Positions 41,037 to 50,335 are shown, counted from the first letter of the stretch. The stretch is 64,000 nt of DNA from Actinomadura graeca (GCF_019175365.1 NZ_CP059572.1:4712001-4776000); one strand, 5' to 3'. Notes: generated from the sequence alone by a model not told the origin. Numbers and translations are program-made.

Positions 41037-41121
41037 CGGAGGATGCGAGATTCGAACTCGCGAGCGCTTGCACGCAACACGCTTTCCAAGCGTGCGCCCT
41101 AGGCCACTAGGCGAATCCTCC
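41037..41121 (-). tRNA. tRNA-Ser(GGA)
   Basis: This is an 85-nt class II tRNA on the minus strand. Acceptor GGAGGAT (41121-41115) pairs with ATCCTCC (41044-41038), with discriminator G; CCA is not encoded. The anticodon loop in ACGCTTGGAAAGCGT gives GGA. A long variable arm and T-arm GCGAG-TTCGAAT-CTCGC are present. Confidence 0.95.
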
Positions 41122-41131
41122 ACGAGAGAGC

Positions 41132-41476
41132 CTACCGGGTCCCGGGCACTGAGCGGACATCAAAAACCGCCGACACCGGGATCGGGCCGTACACGTGGGG
41201 AAAGACCTGGTCACCGACGGGTTCGTACCTGACGGGGGACCCGACGCGCTCAGCGTCGATCACCAGCAGGACGAGGTCCGCGGGGTCGACGGCGGTGTAG
41301 AAGGCGGCGAGCACGCCGTCCACCTGGGACGCGTTGGACGAGCAGTGGATGAAGCCCTCCTCGTCCAACGTCCTGCCGAGCGTCGACATGGTGTAGGGGG
41401 CGCCGGTGTCGCGGGCGGACTCCCAGTGATGCCGTTCGGCGATGTGCAGGAGCGTCTTCTGCGGAGGCGTGGGCAT
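41132..41476 (-). CDS. DUF952 domain protein
   Basis: The product is 114 residues from ATG 41476. The family pattern is clear: LLHIAERHHWESARDTGAPY, LDEEGFIHCSSNASQVDGVL, PADLVLLVIDAERVGSPVRY and FPHVYGPIPVSAVFDV. DUF952 proteins are small, ADP-ribosyl-cyclase-like folds in many actinomycetes, of unknown function; the conserved IHCS and HVYGP stretches suggest an active site. Confidence 0.9.
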   Translation of the reverse strand: MPTPPQKTLLHIAERHHWESARDTGAPYTMSTLGRTLDEEGFIHCSSNASQVDGVLAAFYTAVDPADLVLLVIDAERVGSPVRYEPVGDQVFPHVYGPIPVSAVFDVRSVPGTR

Positions 41477-41649
41477 GGGGCAAGCGTAGGCGGAGGCTGC
41501 CCGCGGCCCAGTCCGGTACAGCCTCCTGTACCGGGTATCGGAGTGCTGGCTGGCTCGTCCGCCACGTCCGGATCTTCTAACGTCGAGGTGCACGGTCATC
41601 CGCGGGGGGTGGCCGCGGCTCCGCTCCCACACCGCATGGAGGACGGCCC

Positions 41650-41925
41650 GTGAGCTCGAGGACGTTCATCGCCGCCGGGGCGACCGCCCTGGGACTGCTG
41701 ATGGACGCGGCCGTCACGGCCACCGTCACCGGCGCGGAGCCGCAGGGCGCAGGGTATGTCGCCGAGTTCGACGTGAGCGGTGAGACCTCCGAGGTCCGCC
41801 TGGTCGAGCGCGAGGACATCGAGGACGCCCGTGCGCTTCTCGACCGCCGAGCCCGTGGGTCGAACCGGGGCGACGGGGACTTCTGGGACGCCGTCATGGT
41901 GTCGCTGGCCTCGATCCCCCATTGA
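41650..41925 (+). CDS. small exported protein, unknown
   Basis: The product is 91 residues from GTG 41650 (GGAGGACGGCCC upstream). The N-terminus (FIAAGATALGLLMDAAVTAT) is signal-peptide-like with possible cleavage after TGA. The rest is acidic and charged (SGETSEVRLVEREDIEDARA). No family is recognised. A bidirectional terminator follows. Confidence 0.6.
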   Translation: MSSRTFIAAGATALGLLMDAAVTATVTGAEPQGAGYVAEFDVSGETSEVRLVEREDIEDARALLDRRARGSNRGDGDFWDAVMVSLASIPH

Positions 41926-41998
41926 CCCGCGGGCTCCGCGGCGACCACATCGATCAGTCCCGGAACGGGCGTTCGCGACCGCCGTCCGCCCGGACGAC

Positions 41999-42036
41999 GC
42001 GGTCCGTCCCGCCAAAGGGGGGACGGGACGGACCGC
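41999..42036. terminator. bidirectional terminator hairpin
   Basis: GCGGTCCGTCCC (41999-42010) pairs perfectly with GGGACGGACCGC (42025-42036). It sits between convergent genes and can end both transcripts. Confidence 0.8.
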
Positions 42037-42075
42037 GTGGCCGGACCCGAGCCGATCCGGGGACGGTCCCGGTGC

Positions 42076-43083
42076 CTACTTGGCCAGGAGCTCGGTCAAG
42101 GCGGCGTCGATGAACGCCGTGTCCTCGGGGTTGCTGCCGTGCCCGGCGAAATGGCCCCAGACGCCGGGGATCACGCGGAGCTCGGCTCCGGGGATGTGCT
42201 GGACGGCCCACGCCTCGTCCTCGGGCGGGAAGTACAGGTCCTTCTCCGCCGGCATGACCAGCGCCTTGGCCTTGATGGAGGCGAGGGCGGCCTTGGTGTC
42301 GCCGTTGAAGCCGGGGGTGAGGCCGACGTCGGCGTTCTGCCACGTCCACAGCATCGTGAGCAGGTTGTTGGCATCACGGTCGTCGAGGAAGAAGCCCTCC
42401 CAGAAGCCGACGAGGAAGTCTTCGAGAGAGCTGTAACCGAGCTTTTCGTAGAGCCGGTCCCAGTAGAACGCCTGGGAGAACCCCCACCCGGCGTACACGC
42501 GCGCGGCTGCGCGTAGGCCGCGAGTGGGCGGGCTGGTGTACCAGCCACCCTCGAAGGCGGCGTCGGCCGTGAGCGCGGCCTTCACCCCTTCGAGGAAGAC
42601 CTTGTTGTGGTAGCTGGTGTTCGACGAGCCGCAGAAGGGGGCGATGCGCTCGACCATCTCGGGGTGGCTGACGGCCCACTGGTACGTCTGCCCGGCGCCC
42701 ATGGACCAGCCGGTCACCAGAGGCAGGCGTTCGATGCCGAAATGCTCGGTGACGAGCCGGTACTGCGCCTCGACGTTGTCGTACATGGTCACGTTCGGGA
42801 AGCGGGCCCGGTCGTAGGGCGGCGGGGTGTTGCTGGGCGAGGTGGACAGCCCGTTGCCGAGCATGTTCGGGACGATGATGAAGTAGCGGGCGGGGTCCAG
42901 CGCCATCCCCTCGCCGATGAGCCACTCGTTGTCCGGGTGACGGCCCGAGTACCAGGTGGGATAGACGATGGCGTTGCCCTTGTCGGGCGCTAGGACGCCG
43001 TAGGTCTCGTAGGTGAGCTGCGCCCCGCGCAGGGTCGCACCGCTCTGCAGGACGAAGTCGCCCAGCTCGAAGATCGTGGCCAT
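42076..43083 (-). CDS. alpha/beta hydrolase of the homoserine acetyltransferase (MetX)-like group
   Basis: The product is 335 residues. GAQLTYETYGVL and the MetX-like opening YSGRHPDNEWLIGEGMALDP are followed by the nucleophile elbow VTGWSMGAGQTYQW (Ser), Asp in MPAEKDLYF and His in GVWGHFAGHG. No methionine genes are near and the sequence departs from true MetX, so it is better described as a MetX-like hydrolase or acyltransferase of unknown substrate. It ends near the shared terminator. Confidence 0.87.
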   Translation of the reverse strand: MATIFELGDFVLQSGATLRGAQLTYETYGVLAPDKGNAIVYPTWYSGRHPDNEWLIGEGMALDPARYFIIVPNMLGNGLSTSPSNTPPPYDRARFPNVTMYDNVEAQYRLVTEHFGIERLPLVTGWSMGAGQTYQWAVSHPEMVERIAPFCGSSNTSYHNKVFLEGVKAALTADAAFEGGWYTSPPTRGLRAAARVYAGWGFSQAFYWDRLYEKLGYSSLEDFLVGFWEGFFLDDRDANNLLTMLWTWQNADVGLTPGFNGDTKAALASIKAKALVMPAEKDLYFPPEDEAWAVQHIPGAELRVIPGVWGHFAGHGSNPEDTAFIDAALTELLAK

Positions 43084-43631
43084 GTAGACCCCCCTTACTT
43101 CCAGCTGAAACTATTTCGGACGGAATCAATCGTCAAGAGAGGCAAGTCCCCTCCCGGCCTGTTCAGTGGTCCTGTACCCCGCCTGGGCGGGGATGGACGG
43201 CCGACGGGCGGACCTCGCTCTCCGGTCCCCGGGCTCCGGGCCTTGCTGATCGTGGCCAGTCCCGCGCGCGACCGGCGTCGTCCCTGCGCGCGGACGGGAC
43301 GGTCGCGCGGCGGACGACCGGCCTGAGGCTCGTCCTCTCCGCGTCGCCCGGAGGACGGGGATCGGCGTGGCATTGCGACGATCTCCGACTGTGCACCTTT
43401 TGTCGTCACAGGCGATGCGCTAAAAAACTGTTTACATAAAGGTCTTCACTCCATCCCCAACTTTGGGGGGTGCTGATCAGAGCGCAGGCCGCCATACCGT
43501 CAACTCGACGAAGGGTCGAAGTAAAAGTGAACTGAATCGGATGCGGGGAACGATCACTGTGCCGTGGTCTGCACCCGGTTATCCGGAACGTTCACTTCGG
43601 CCTTCACGACATCGATCGGGAGACGGGGAAG
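43084..43631. other. divergent intergenic region, partly AT-rich
   Basis: This is 548 bp between divergent genes. From 43400 the DNA is less GC-rich (AAAAAACTGTTTACATAAA near 43424-43442), likely a promoter. A G-rich stretch (CCCCAACTTTGGGG at 43457-43470) forms a perfect dyad. The long untranslated leader of about 150 bp before the secreted protein gene could hold an RNA switch; see noticed items. No gene is supported. Confidence 0.5.
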
Positions 43632-44288
43632 ATGCAAATCCGAAGCGCACACATATGGAGAAAGGCTGCGGTCGCGGCACTGGTATCCGGTTCCCTGGGG
43701 GTCGGACCGGCCGCGCACGCCGGCACGTCCGCGGCCGTCGCGCCGGGGGGCGTCGCGTCCGGCCGTGACCACCGGGCACCCGCGGCGGCGCCGCCGATCA
43801 AGGACTGCGACCCCGACGGCCTGACCACCGGTGACCAGCAGATCGCCCACCGGCTGGACGGGACCCTGCGCCCCGGCGGCGCGATGGGGACCCGCATCAC
43901 CCCGTACCAGGTGTCGTGCGCCCGGGTCGTCGTCCGGACGGTCAAGGATCTCTGGCGGCTGGAAAGGCGCGCCGCCGTCATCGCGATCACCACGGCGATC
44001 GTGGAAAGCCACGTCCAGAACCTGGACGGCGGCACCGGCAGCAGTGTCGGTGTCTTCCAGCAGACCGATATCTGGGGACCGCGCGAGACGAGGCTCGACG
44101 TGGAGCGGTCGACGGATCTCTTCATCGACGCGATGCTGCGGAAGTTCCCCGGCGGAGCCTGGAAGAACAAGCCGATCGGTGAAGTGTGCCAGGCCGTCCA
44201 GCGCTCCGGTTTCCCGCAGCGTTACCAGCCGGAGGTGCCGGACGCCGAGAAGATCGTCACTGCGCTGGGCATCTATCGAGCCGGATGA
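43632..44288 (+). CDS. exported lysozyme-like protein
   Basis: The product is 218 residues. The N-terminus (IWRKAAVAALVSGSLGVGPA, cleavage near AHA) is a signal peptide. The mature part has AVIAITTAIVESHVQNLDGG and SSVGVFQQTDIWG, which match a lysozyme/transglycosylase-like fold found in many actinobacterial exported proteins; the Glu in IVES is the likely catalytic acid. It probably acts on peptidoglycan during growth or development. A final Cys pair may be bridged. Confidence 0.78.
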   Translation: MQIRSAHIWRKAAVAALVSGSLGVGPAAHAGTSAAVAPGGVASGRDHRAPAAAPPIKDCDPDGLTTGDQQIAHRLDGTLRPGGAMGTRITPYQVSCARVVVRTVKDLWRLERRAAVIAITTAIVESHVQNLDGGTGSSVGVFQQTDIWGPRETRLDVERSTDLFIDAMLRKFPGGAWKNKPIGEVCQAVQRSGFPQRYQPEVPDAEKIVTALGIYRAG

Positions 44289-44640
44289 CGGCGCGGGGCC
44301 GTATCCGCGCCAGTCGCGGCGACCACGGACGCGGATACGGCCCACGGCGACGCCATCACCACCCAGGCGGCGGCCACGGTCATATACGAAACTCTGCCAG
44401 CCTGCGCCGATGCGATGTTCCGCTTCCTGGTGATCAGCTTCGCGCCTCGTCGCCCCACCGATAAATGTGTCTCTCACCTGCGGATTCGCCGCAAAGCGAG
44501 AACGACGGGAAAACTGACGGATGAAACGGCCCTTTTAGGCAGTTCTGACGGATTGTTCTGCCTTGGACGGAACCATATCGTGATGCCCCGGCGGTCCGAC
44601 CCACGGCCGTCCGCGCCACGATCGATGGAGGCGAACCAGG
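44289..44640. other. intergenic, no gene supported
   Basis: This 352-bp gap carries several AT-richer segments (44370-44400, 44460-44530) that may hold the protease promoter. The ribosome site GGAGGCGAACCAGG lies before 44641. Confidence 0.45.
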
Positions 44641-45903
44641 ATGAGAACGGTCCAGAAGAATCGAAGACGGCCGGGGGCCTGGCACCCGGCCGTGATCGCG
44701 GTCACCGTGCTGCTGTGCGTCGGCGGCCTCAGCAGCCCGGTGAGCGCCGCCGAAGGCACCGTGATCAACGCGAACGCGCGGGGCGCGGTCGACGGGCAGT
44801 ACATCGTGTCCCTGAAGGGCGCGACGTCGCTCGCTCCCGGCGCGGACGCCCCGGTGGCCGCGCAGTCGAAGGATCTGGTGCACCGCTACGGCGGCTCCGT
44901 GCAGGCCGTTTTCAGCGCCGTGCTGCGCGGCTTCGCCGCCGACATGACCGCCAAGCAGGCCGCGCGCCTCGCCGCGGACCCGGCCGTGCGCTACGTCCAG
45001 AAATCGGTCGTGGTCCACACGGCGGACGGCACCAGGGCCGGCGGCAGCCAGTCCAACCCGCCGTCCTGGGGCATCGACCGCGTCGACGGCAAACAGGACC
45101 GCGTCTACAACTACCCGCGCGGCGGCAACGGCGTCACCGTCTACGTCCTCGACACCGGAGTCCGCATCAGCCACCAGACGTTCGAGGGCAGGGCGGTCGA
45201 CGGCTACGACTTCGTGGACAAGGACACCACCGCGCAGGACTGTCACGGTCACGGCACGCACGTGGCGGGCACCGTGGGCGGCAAGGAGTACGGCGTGGCG
45301 AAGAACGTCAAGATCGTCGCCGTGCGCGTCCTGGACTGCGACGGCTACTCCCCCGACCGGTTCGCCATCCAGGGCCTTGAGTGGGTGGCGAAGAACGCCA
45401 AGGGGCCGTCGATCGGCAACATGAGCATCGGTTCCGATCCCCCCAACCCGGAACCGGCGGCCTTCCGCGAGGCCACAAGGGCGGCCATCCGCGCGGGCAT
45501 CCAGTTCTCGATCGCCGCCGGCAACGACTCCAGGAACGGCTGTGACGCGCCCAGTGACGTCGCCGAAGCCGTCACGCTCGGCTCGACGGACGAGGGCGAC
45601 TGGGTGTCCTTCTTCTCCAACTACGGCCGCTGCCTGGACCTGTTCGCGCCGGGAGGCGACATCACCTCGGCGGACAACGGGTCCGACACCGGCTCGGTGG
45701 TACTGGGCGGCACGTCGATGGCGACGCCGCACGCGGCCGGGGCGCTCGCGCTCTACCTGGAGGGCCACCCGACCGCGTCCCCCCAGGAATCACGTAACGC
45801 GGTGGTCAAGGCGGCGCAGTCCGGCGTCATCTCCAACCCCGGCAGCGGCTCCCCCAACCTGCTGCTGAACGTCAGCTCGCTCGCCGCACTCGCCAGGCAC
45901 TGA
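44641..45903 (+). CDS. secreted subtilisin-like serine protease (S8, proteinase K branch)
   Basis: The product is 420 residues: signal peptide (WHPAVIAVTVLLCVGGLSSP, cleavage near VSA), I9-type propeptide (DGQYIVSLKGA to about residue 130), then the catalytic domain. The triad is Asp in VTVYVLDTGVRI, His in DCHGHGTHVAG and Ser in LGGTSMATPHAAG; the oxyanion Asn lies in SIAAGNDSRNGC. Two Cys suggest a disulphide. It is probably an extracellular nutrient- or development-linked protease. Confidence 0.95.
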   Translation: MRTVQKNRRRPGAWHPAVIAVTVLLCVGGLSSPVSAAEGTVINANARGAVDGQYIVSLKGATSLAPGADAPVAAQSKDLVHRYGGSVQAVFSAVLRGFAADMTAKQAARLAADPAVRYVQKSVVVHTADGTRAGGSQSNPPSWGIDRVDGKQDRVYNYPRGGNGVTVYVLDTGVRISHQTFEGRAVDGYDFVDKDTTAQDCHGHGTHVAGTVGGKEYGVAKNVKIVAVRVLDCDGYSPDRFAIQGLEWVAKNAKGPSIGNMSIGSDPPNPEPAAFREATRAAIRAGIQFSIAAGNDSRNGCDAPSDVAEAVTLGSTDEGDWVSFFSNYGRCLDLFAPGGDITSADNGSDTGSVVLGGTSMATPHAAGALALYLEGHPTASPQESRNAVVKAAQSGVISNPGSGSPNLLLNVSSLAALARH

Positions 45904-46516
45904 CAGGACGGGCTCCCCGTCACCGACCCCTCCGCGGGATCACGTGACGCCGTCCGACGAGAAAGAGGCGTGAGGGCACGCGTCCGGCACAGGTCAAGCG
46001 GCTCCCAAAGCATCGTGACCAGCAGGTCACTCAGACGCCGCACCCTTCGGGCCCTGGGCCGTACCCTCCGCCGCGGTCGGACGTTCCGCCCTTCGCCGAC
46101 GAGACGCGCATCCACGCGTCCACGCCCCATGTCTCGGGCGCCGAGAAGCGCCCAGCTCAGCCGAAGCGCCGGGCCGGATCGAGGCGATCCACCCGCCTTC
46201 CTCTCACGTCCTGGGGCCCCGCCGCGTCATCCGCGTCGACGGCCGCACCATCACCCCCGATTGTCGCGCACCCGCACGCCGCTCCGTAACGCATGGTTAA
46301 AGTCATTAACTGTGTGTCACATGACTCAGGTTCCCCGGCCGAGGGGGATGAGCCTGGGGACGGCCGCCGTCGCACCGCCGTCGCGGAGCAGGAAGAGCAA
46401 GGCGGGGGCTTCACCGAAGAGGACGGCCGAGAGGCCAAGGAGAACTCTCTGCCCTCAAGTCGATCCGCACTGTCATTGATCTGTGACAGAAAGTGATGAA
46501 AGGATGGTCGACCGTC
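45904..46516. other. intergenic with regulatory palindromes
   Basis: This is 613 bp without a supported gene. Near the end lie three dyads: GTTAA-AGTCA-TTAAC (46296-46310), TGTG-TGT-CACA (46311-46321) and CTGTCA-N8-TGACAG (46470-46489). They occur in a low-GC patch and probably serve the next exported-protein gene. Confidence 0.5.
46470..46489. promoter_or_regulatory. CTGTCA-TGACAG dyad before an exported-protein gene
   Basis: CTGTCA and TGACAG are perfect 6-bp arms with an 8-bp spacer, 27 bp before ATG 46517. Position and shape suit an operator. Confidence 0.45.
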
Positions 46517-47050
46517 ATGACTTCCGATCACCCAAGCATTCGCAGGCGCCGCCTCGGACGGGCACTCACCGCGCTCACTCTGGCCTGTGGTTGCACGGCC
46601 GCCTCGACGGCGCTCACCGGCGTCGCCTCCGCCGCCTCGGTGAGTCTCGCCGGTGACGCCGCAGCGGCACCGGCCGGGGACCTTCACGACACCTCTGCGA
46701 TGAGGTCCGGCACGGTCGCCGTCCGCGCGGCGGGAACGCTGCGGGCGCCCTCCTGTAGAAGCATCACCTTCACCGGGAACGCCGGCCGGATCAGCGTCCA
46801 GACCAGTCCCGGAGGAAGTGTCGCCTGGGGCATCTACATGCACGACCCCAGCGAAAACGCCGGACCGTGGGTCGTGGACGTCTACGTCGGCAACCGGCGC
46901 GTCGACCACAAGACGCAAAACTACCCACCGCACGGCAGCGTGGCGCCCCGCGACGCCAAGTCAGGAAGGATCTTCACGATCAAGGCGACCCATACCGACC
47001 TGAAGGGTCGTGTCTCCCACGAAGTCCCCAATGGATGCGTCATCCCATAA
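46517..47050 (+). CDS. exported hypothetical protein
   Basis: The product is 177 residues from ATG 46517; GTG/ATG at 46493/46496 are alternatives. A signal peptide is likely (RRRLGRALTALTLACGCTAA, cleavage near ASA). The mature part is beta-rich with one Cys pair (APSCRSI, PNGCVIP at the end) and Gly/Asn turns (FTGNAGRISVQTSPGGSVAW). I recognise no family; a small disulphide-bridged secreted domain is the best description. Confidence 0.6.
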   Translation: MTSDHPSIRRRRLGRALTALTLACGCTAASTALTGVASAASVSLAGDAAAAPAGDLHDTSAMRSGTVAVRAAGTLRAPSCRSITFTGNAGRISVQTSPGGSVAWGIYMHDPSENAGPWVVDVYVGNRRVDHKTQNYPPHGSVAPRDAKSGRIFTIKATHTDLKGRVSHEVPNGCVIP

Positions 47051-47420
47051 GCTCGCCGCCCTGCTGGCCGAGCGGCTCGCCGGTGTCCTTCCGCGCCCGC
47101 TGACCGTGCGGGCGGAAGGGCATCGGCTGCTCATCACCGCCGGCGGGTCACCGCAATGTGGCTCAGCTGCGGCGATCATCGTCGAGGACCCCGGCGACGA
47201 CCTCGACGCCCGCATCGAGACCGCCGCTACCGCCGTGCTCAGCGACGTCCAGGACTGCGTCGCACACATCCTGACCGAACCCTGGCCACCAGCCCAGCCT
47301 TACGGCATGCTCCCGCCACCCGGCGCGCGCGCCACGGCCTCGACCGTCCGACTCTGGTACGGCGACGAAGAGAACCCGTGCGTCACGCTGCCTCCCATCG
47401 ACAAGACGGAATTGCGATAG
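47010..47420 (+). CDS. hypothetical protein
   Basis: The product is 136 residues from GTG 47010, overlapping the upstream exported-protein gene by 41 bp in another frame. ATG 47031 is also possible. Residues 15-90 alternate helices and strands (LAALLAERLAGVLPRPLTVR, AAIIVEDPGDDLDARIETAA). No motif is recognised. The overlap suggests coupling but could be a chance extension. Confidence 0.5.
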   Translation: MSPTKSPMDASSHKLAALLAERLAGVLPRPLTVRAEGHRLLITAGGSPQCGSAAAIIVEDPGDDLDARIETAATAVLSDVQDCVAHILTEPWPPAQPYGMLPPPGARATASTVRLWYGDEENPCVTLPPIDKTELR

Positions 47421-47720
47421 CCCGGCGTGCCCGCCGACCACCTGCGCATCGGCCGGCGACGACACCGGTCGCCCAGCCATCCGAGCCTTCCTCGTCCGCC
47501 CGCAACCTGCATGGTTTCGATGTGCCACACATGTTCACGCTCTGCGCTGCACCCGCTTCCACCAGGCAACGTCCCATGCCCATGCCTAAAGCGCAGAAGG
47601 AAGATGCCGCCTGTGCGCATACGCCGAGGGCGAATCCAGTGCGGATCTGCATACTGCTTCGCGCTCCGGCTGTGAACTGTCAGTGTGGGCGAGTCCGAGT
47701 CTCGCGCCATGGAGGAAGCG
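47421..47720. other. intergenic, no gene supported
   Basis: This is 300 bp of mixed composition before the LLM oxidoreductase. No conserved frame is seen. It ends with GGAGGAAGCG, the ribosome site. Confidence 0.45.
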
Positions 47721-48782
47721 ATGCGTGCAGGTGTCGTGGTCGCCGCACAGCCCGGTGTCGAGGACCTCGCCGTCCGGGCCGAGGAACTGGGCTTGAACAG
47801 TTTCTGGGTCAACGACACTCCGATGGCCCACGGAGACCCTTTCGTCGCGTTGAGCCTGTGCGCGAAGGCGACCAGCCGCATCAAGCTCGGCATCGGCGTG
47901 ACGTCACCGGCGTTGCGCTCGGCTCCGGCGACCGCGTGCGGAATCGCCAGCCTCAATGCCCTGGCGCCGGGACGGATCATCTGCGGGGTCGGCACTGGGA
48001 ACACCGCCCGCCGCACCTTGGGAATGCGGCCCACCACAGCGTCCGCGCTAGAGGATTTCGTCACCTCGTTACAGGATTTGTGCGCAGGACGCGCCACCTG
48101 TTACAGCGAGGGCGACCGGAGCCGCGACATCCGTTTCCTGCACACCGGCGGGCACGTGAACACCACCGACCCGATCGAGTTCGTCGTGGCCGCGCTGCTC
48201 GGCCCGAAGGCCGCCGCGGTCGCCGGCCGCCGCGGCACCGGCCTGATCTCCTTCGGCCTGCTGCAACCCGCCGCCTGGCAGGCCCTCTACGAGGCTCGCC
48301 GTCACGCCGCACCGGGCGACCCCGGCACCCGCACGGACTCCTACCTGGTCACCGCCCTGCACATCCTCGAACGGGATGAGGACCCTCACGGCGACGCGGC
48401 CCGGGACGCGACCGGCCACGTCGTCCTGTCGCTGCTGGCCTTCGCCGCCGACACAACAGCCCAGCCGAACGCCTTCGTGGAGCGACTCGACCCCGAGGGA
48501 CGCGAGGCTGTACAGCGGTTCCTCGACCGGCGCGGAACCACTCCCACCGCGCCTGACCGGCACACCAAGCTCTACCCCGGCTATCTCGGACGCATCGAAC
48601 CGCAAAACCGGGACCTGATCCTGCCGTCGGTGATGAACGCCCTGACCCTGGTCGGAACCCGCGACGACCTCCGCGCCCGCATCGCCACTCTGGAGCAGGA
48701 CGCCGGAATCGACGAACTGATGATTCAGCCGGTGGTCGACCCAGCCGCCGAGATGGCCCGTTTCGTCGACCTCCTCCGCTGA
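47721..48782 (+). CDS. LLM-class flavin/F420-dependent oxidoreductase
   Basis: The product is 353 residues from ATG 47721 (GGAGGAAGCG). It is a luciferase-like monooxygenase fold: LAVRAEELGLNSFWVNDTPM, IKLGIGVTSPALRSAPATAC, APGRIICGVGTGNTARRTLG and the C-terminal LVGTRDDLRARIATLEQDAG. Members use FMN or F420 to oxidise or reduce substrates; many actinomycete ones need F420. The substrate is unknown. Confidence 0.88.
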   Translation: MRAGVVVAAQPGVEDLAVRAEELGLNSFWVNDTPMAHGDPFVALSLCAKATSRIKLGIGVTSPALRSAPATACGIASLNALAPGRIICGVGTGNTARRTLGMRPTTASALEDFVTSLQDLCAGRATCYSEGDRSRDIRFLHTGGHVNTTDPIEFVVAALLGPKAAAVAGRRGTGLISFGLLQPAAWQALYEARRHAAPGDPGTRTDSYLVTALHILERDEDPHGDAARDATGHVVLSLLAFAADTTAQPNAFVERLDPEGREAVQRFLDRRGTTPTAPDRHTKLYPGYLGRIEPQNRDLILPSVMNALTLVGTRDDLRARIATLEQDAGIDELMIQPVVDPAAEMARFVDLLR

Positions 48783-48816
48783 CCAGCCAGACCCTGCACA
48801 GCACCGCCCCGCCCCG

Positions 48817-49044
48817 ATGACCGCGCAAGCCGTGCCCATCGGCCCACTCGACCGCGACGGCCTGATCGCGCTATTCCAGCGCGCTGTGTGTCGGGCCGTC
48901 GCTGACCCCACCTCGCAAATCACGGTCCCTCGACCAGCTACCGCTCTATTCCGCAGCCATGGCGTCGAACCGCTGCTCGTTCAACGCGTGTACGACCTCA
49001 CACACGTGGTCATCACTGACCTGCATCAACGTTCTGATAGATGA
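48817..49044 (+). CDS. doubtful small protein
   Basis: The frame is 75 codons. Residues such as LDRDGLIALFQRAVCRAVAD and LLVQRVYDLTHVVITDLHQR could form helices, but there is no good ribosome site and codon use is mixed. It may be a remnant. Confidence 0.25.
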   Translation: MTAQAVPIGPLDRDGLIALFQRAVCRAVADPTSQITVPRPATALFRSHGVEPLLVQRVYDLTHVVITDLHQRSDR

Positions 49045-49269
49045 GGCAGCCCGGCCGTGGGCAGACACCAGCACCACGGTTGCCGACCGCACCCCCGTGT
49101 CCTTCGCCGTCCTGGTGAGCTCCTACGGACGGCGGCCCTCTTCATCGACAAAGGTTGGACGATCACCTCGGGCTTCCGAGCCACCCCAGCTTCAGGAACA
49201 GACCTGGACCAAGCATGGCCGTCATACCCGAAGTGCCCGGTCCGGTAGAAGTCTTCCAACCTCCGTGGG
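49045..49269. other. intergenic, no gene supported
   Basis: Nothing convincing is seen; this is the downstream end of a minus-strand gene. Confidence 0.4.
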
Positions 49270-49632
49270 CTACGCAGTTCTCGTGCGGTCCTGACGATCG
49301 TCAGCGGGTTGCGCAGCTCGCAGGGCCGCCGAGATCTGGGCCGCGTCGAGGTCCACGATCACCTCGTCGCCGTTCCATTCGCCCCGTTCTTCAACGGCCA
49401 GGCCGATGAGTGCCAGCTCGGCGGCAGCGTCACGCAAGGTCCACTGCTCGTGGTTCTCGTCGCCAACGGCGCCGAGCTCGTCGCGGCTCCACGCAGCGAC
49501 CGCAGCCTCAGCCACGGCCCGGGACAAACTCATCGACAGCCGAGGCACCTGCCCGGCGAACTGAGTCCCGATCTCAGCGAGTACGTCCGCGTCCTGCCGA
49601 TACCGCGCATACTGCCGCTCATCGCCCTGCAT
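49270..49632 (-). CDS. hypothetical protein
   Basis: The product is 120 residues, acidic and mostly helical (QYARYRQDADVLAEIGTQFA, SRAVAEAAVAAWSRDELGAV, RDAAAELALIGLAVEERGEW). No signal peptide or motif is seen. Similar unnamed proteins are common in actinomycetes near XRE/DUF397 loci, but I cannot assign a function. Confidence 0.6.
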   Translation of the reverse strand: MQGDERQYARYRQDADVLAEIGTQFAGQVPRLSMSLSRAVAEAAVAAWSRDELGAVGDENHEQWTLRDAAAELALIGLAVEERGEWNGDEVIVDLDAAQISAALRAAQPADDRQDRTRTA

Positions 49633-49843
49633 AGCCCGAGCCTATCCAGCGCTGGCAGCAGCCGTCGGCACGCTTTGTCCGAGCGAAAGCCCGTCCGGCA
49701 CTCCAGGCGCTGTCCCCCGGTCGAGATGCTACGGCGGCGCGCAGAGACAATCTTGTTAAGCCCGTTCGTTCTGCTCGTACCTTTCGGAGGGAGGCATGTG
49801 CCAGATCCGAGGTGAACGAAGGCTTCCGGTCGTTCGCGGGGCG

Positions 49844-50026
49844 TTAGCGCTTCAGTTCCGCGAGCAGGGTGGCGAGGTTGTTGTGGGTGATGAGCAGCTT
49901 GGGACCGTCGGGGTCCTTGGAGTCTCGGACGCCCATATGTTCGCCTAGGTCTGCCAGTTCGACGCAGTTGTCTCCCTGCGAGCTGCTGTGGCTGCTTTTT
50001 CGCCAGGGGGCTGTGTTCAGGTCCAT
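49844..50026 (-). CDS. DUF397 protein 1 of a tandem array
   Basis: The product is 60 residues: TAPWRKSSHSSSQGDNCVEL, GVRDSKDPDGPKLL and an ATLLAELK tail. It is most like the copy at 50081. The two genes and the DNA between them look like a recent duplication. Confidence 0.9.
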   Translation of the reverse strand: MDLNTAPWRKSSHSSSQGDNCVELADLGEHMGVRDSKDPDGPKLLITHNNLATLLAELKR

Positions 50027-50080
50027 CGATGTGCTCGTGATTCTCTAGGGGCGAGCAATATGAGGATAGTCCGGGTCGGG

Positions 50081-50278
50081 CTAGCGCTTCAGTTCCGCGA
50101 GGAGGGTCGCGAGGTTGTTGTGGGTGATGAGCAGTTCGGGGCCATCGGGGTTCTTGGAGTCTCGGACGCCCACATGTTCGCCCAGGTCTGCCAGTTCGAC
50201 GCAGGCGTCGCCTTGAGAGCTGCTACGGCTGCTCTTGCGCCAGATGATCGGAGCCGTGTCCACCGGCTTCACCTCCAC
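50081..50278 (-). CDS. DUF397 protein 2 of a tandem array
   Basis: The product is 65 residues, almost the same as the 49844 copy after residue 12 (SSSQGDACVELADLGEHVGV, LLITHNNLATLLAELK). The promoter side repeats the string GATTCTCTAGGGGCGAGCAA that also occurs before the 50571 copy. Confidence 0.9.
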   Translation of the reverse strand: MEVKPVDTAPIIWRKSSRSSSQGDACVELADLGEHVGVRDSKNPDGPELLITHNNLATLLAELKR

Positions 50279-50335
50279 TCTCAGCGTTTCGAGTCATCAT
50301 TCGGTGTTCGGGGGGCTGGCGGTGTTCGCCGGGTG

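Noticed and set aside
42076..43083. True homoserine O-acetyltransferase (metX)
   Set aside because: The fold and nucleophile elbow agree, but there is no met gene neighbourhood and the lid region differs, so a specific methionine role is not supported.
43440..43631. Possible c-di-AMP (ydaO-type) riboswitch before the exported lysozyme-like gene
   Set aside because: The place upstream of a wall-hydrolase-like gene and strings such as GGGGAACGATCACTG recall the class, but I could not lay out the full pseudoknotted fold. A covariance-model search with the ydaO model would decide.
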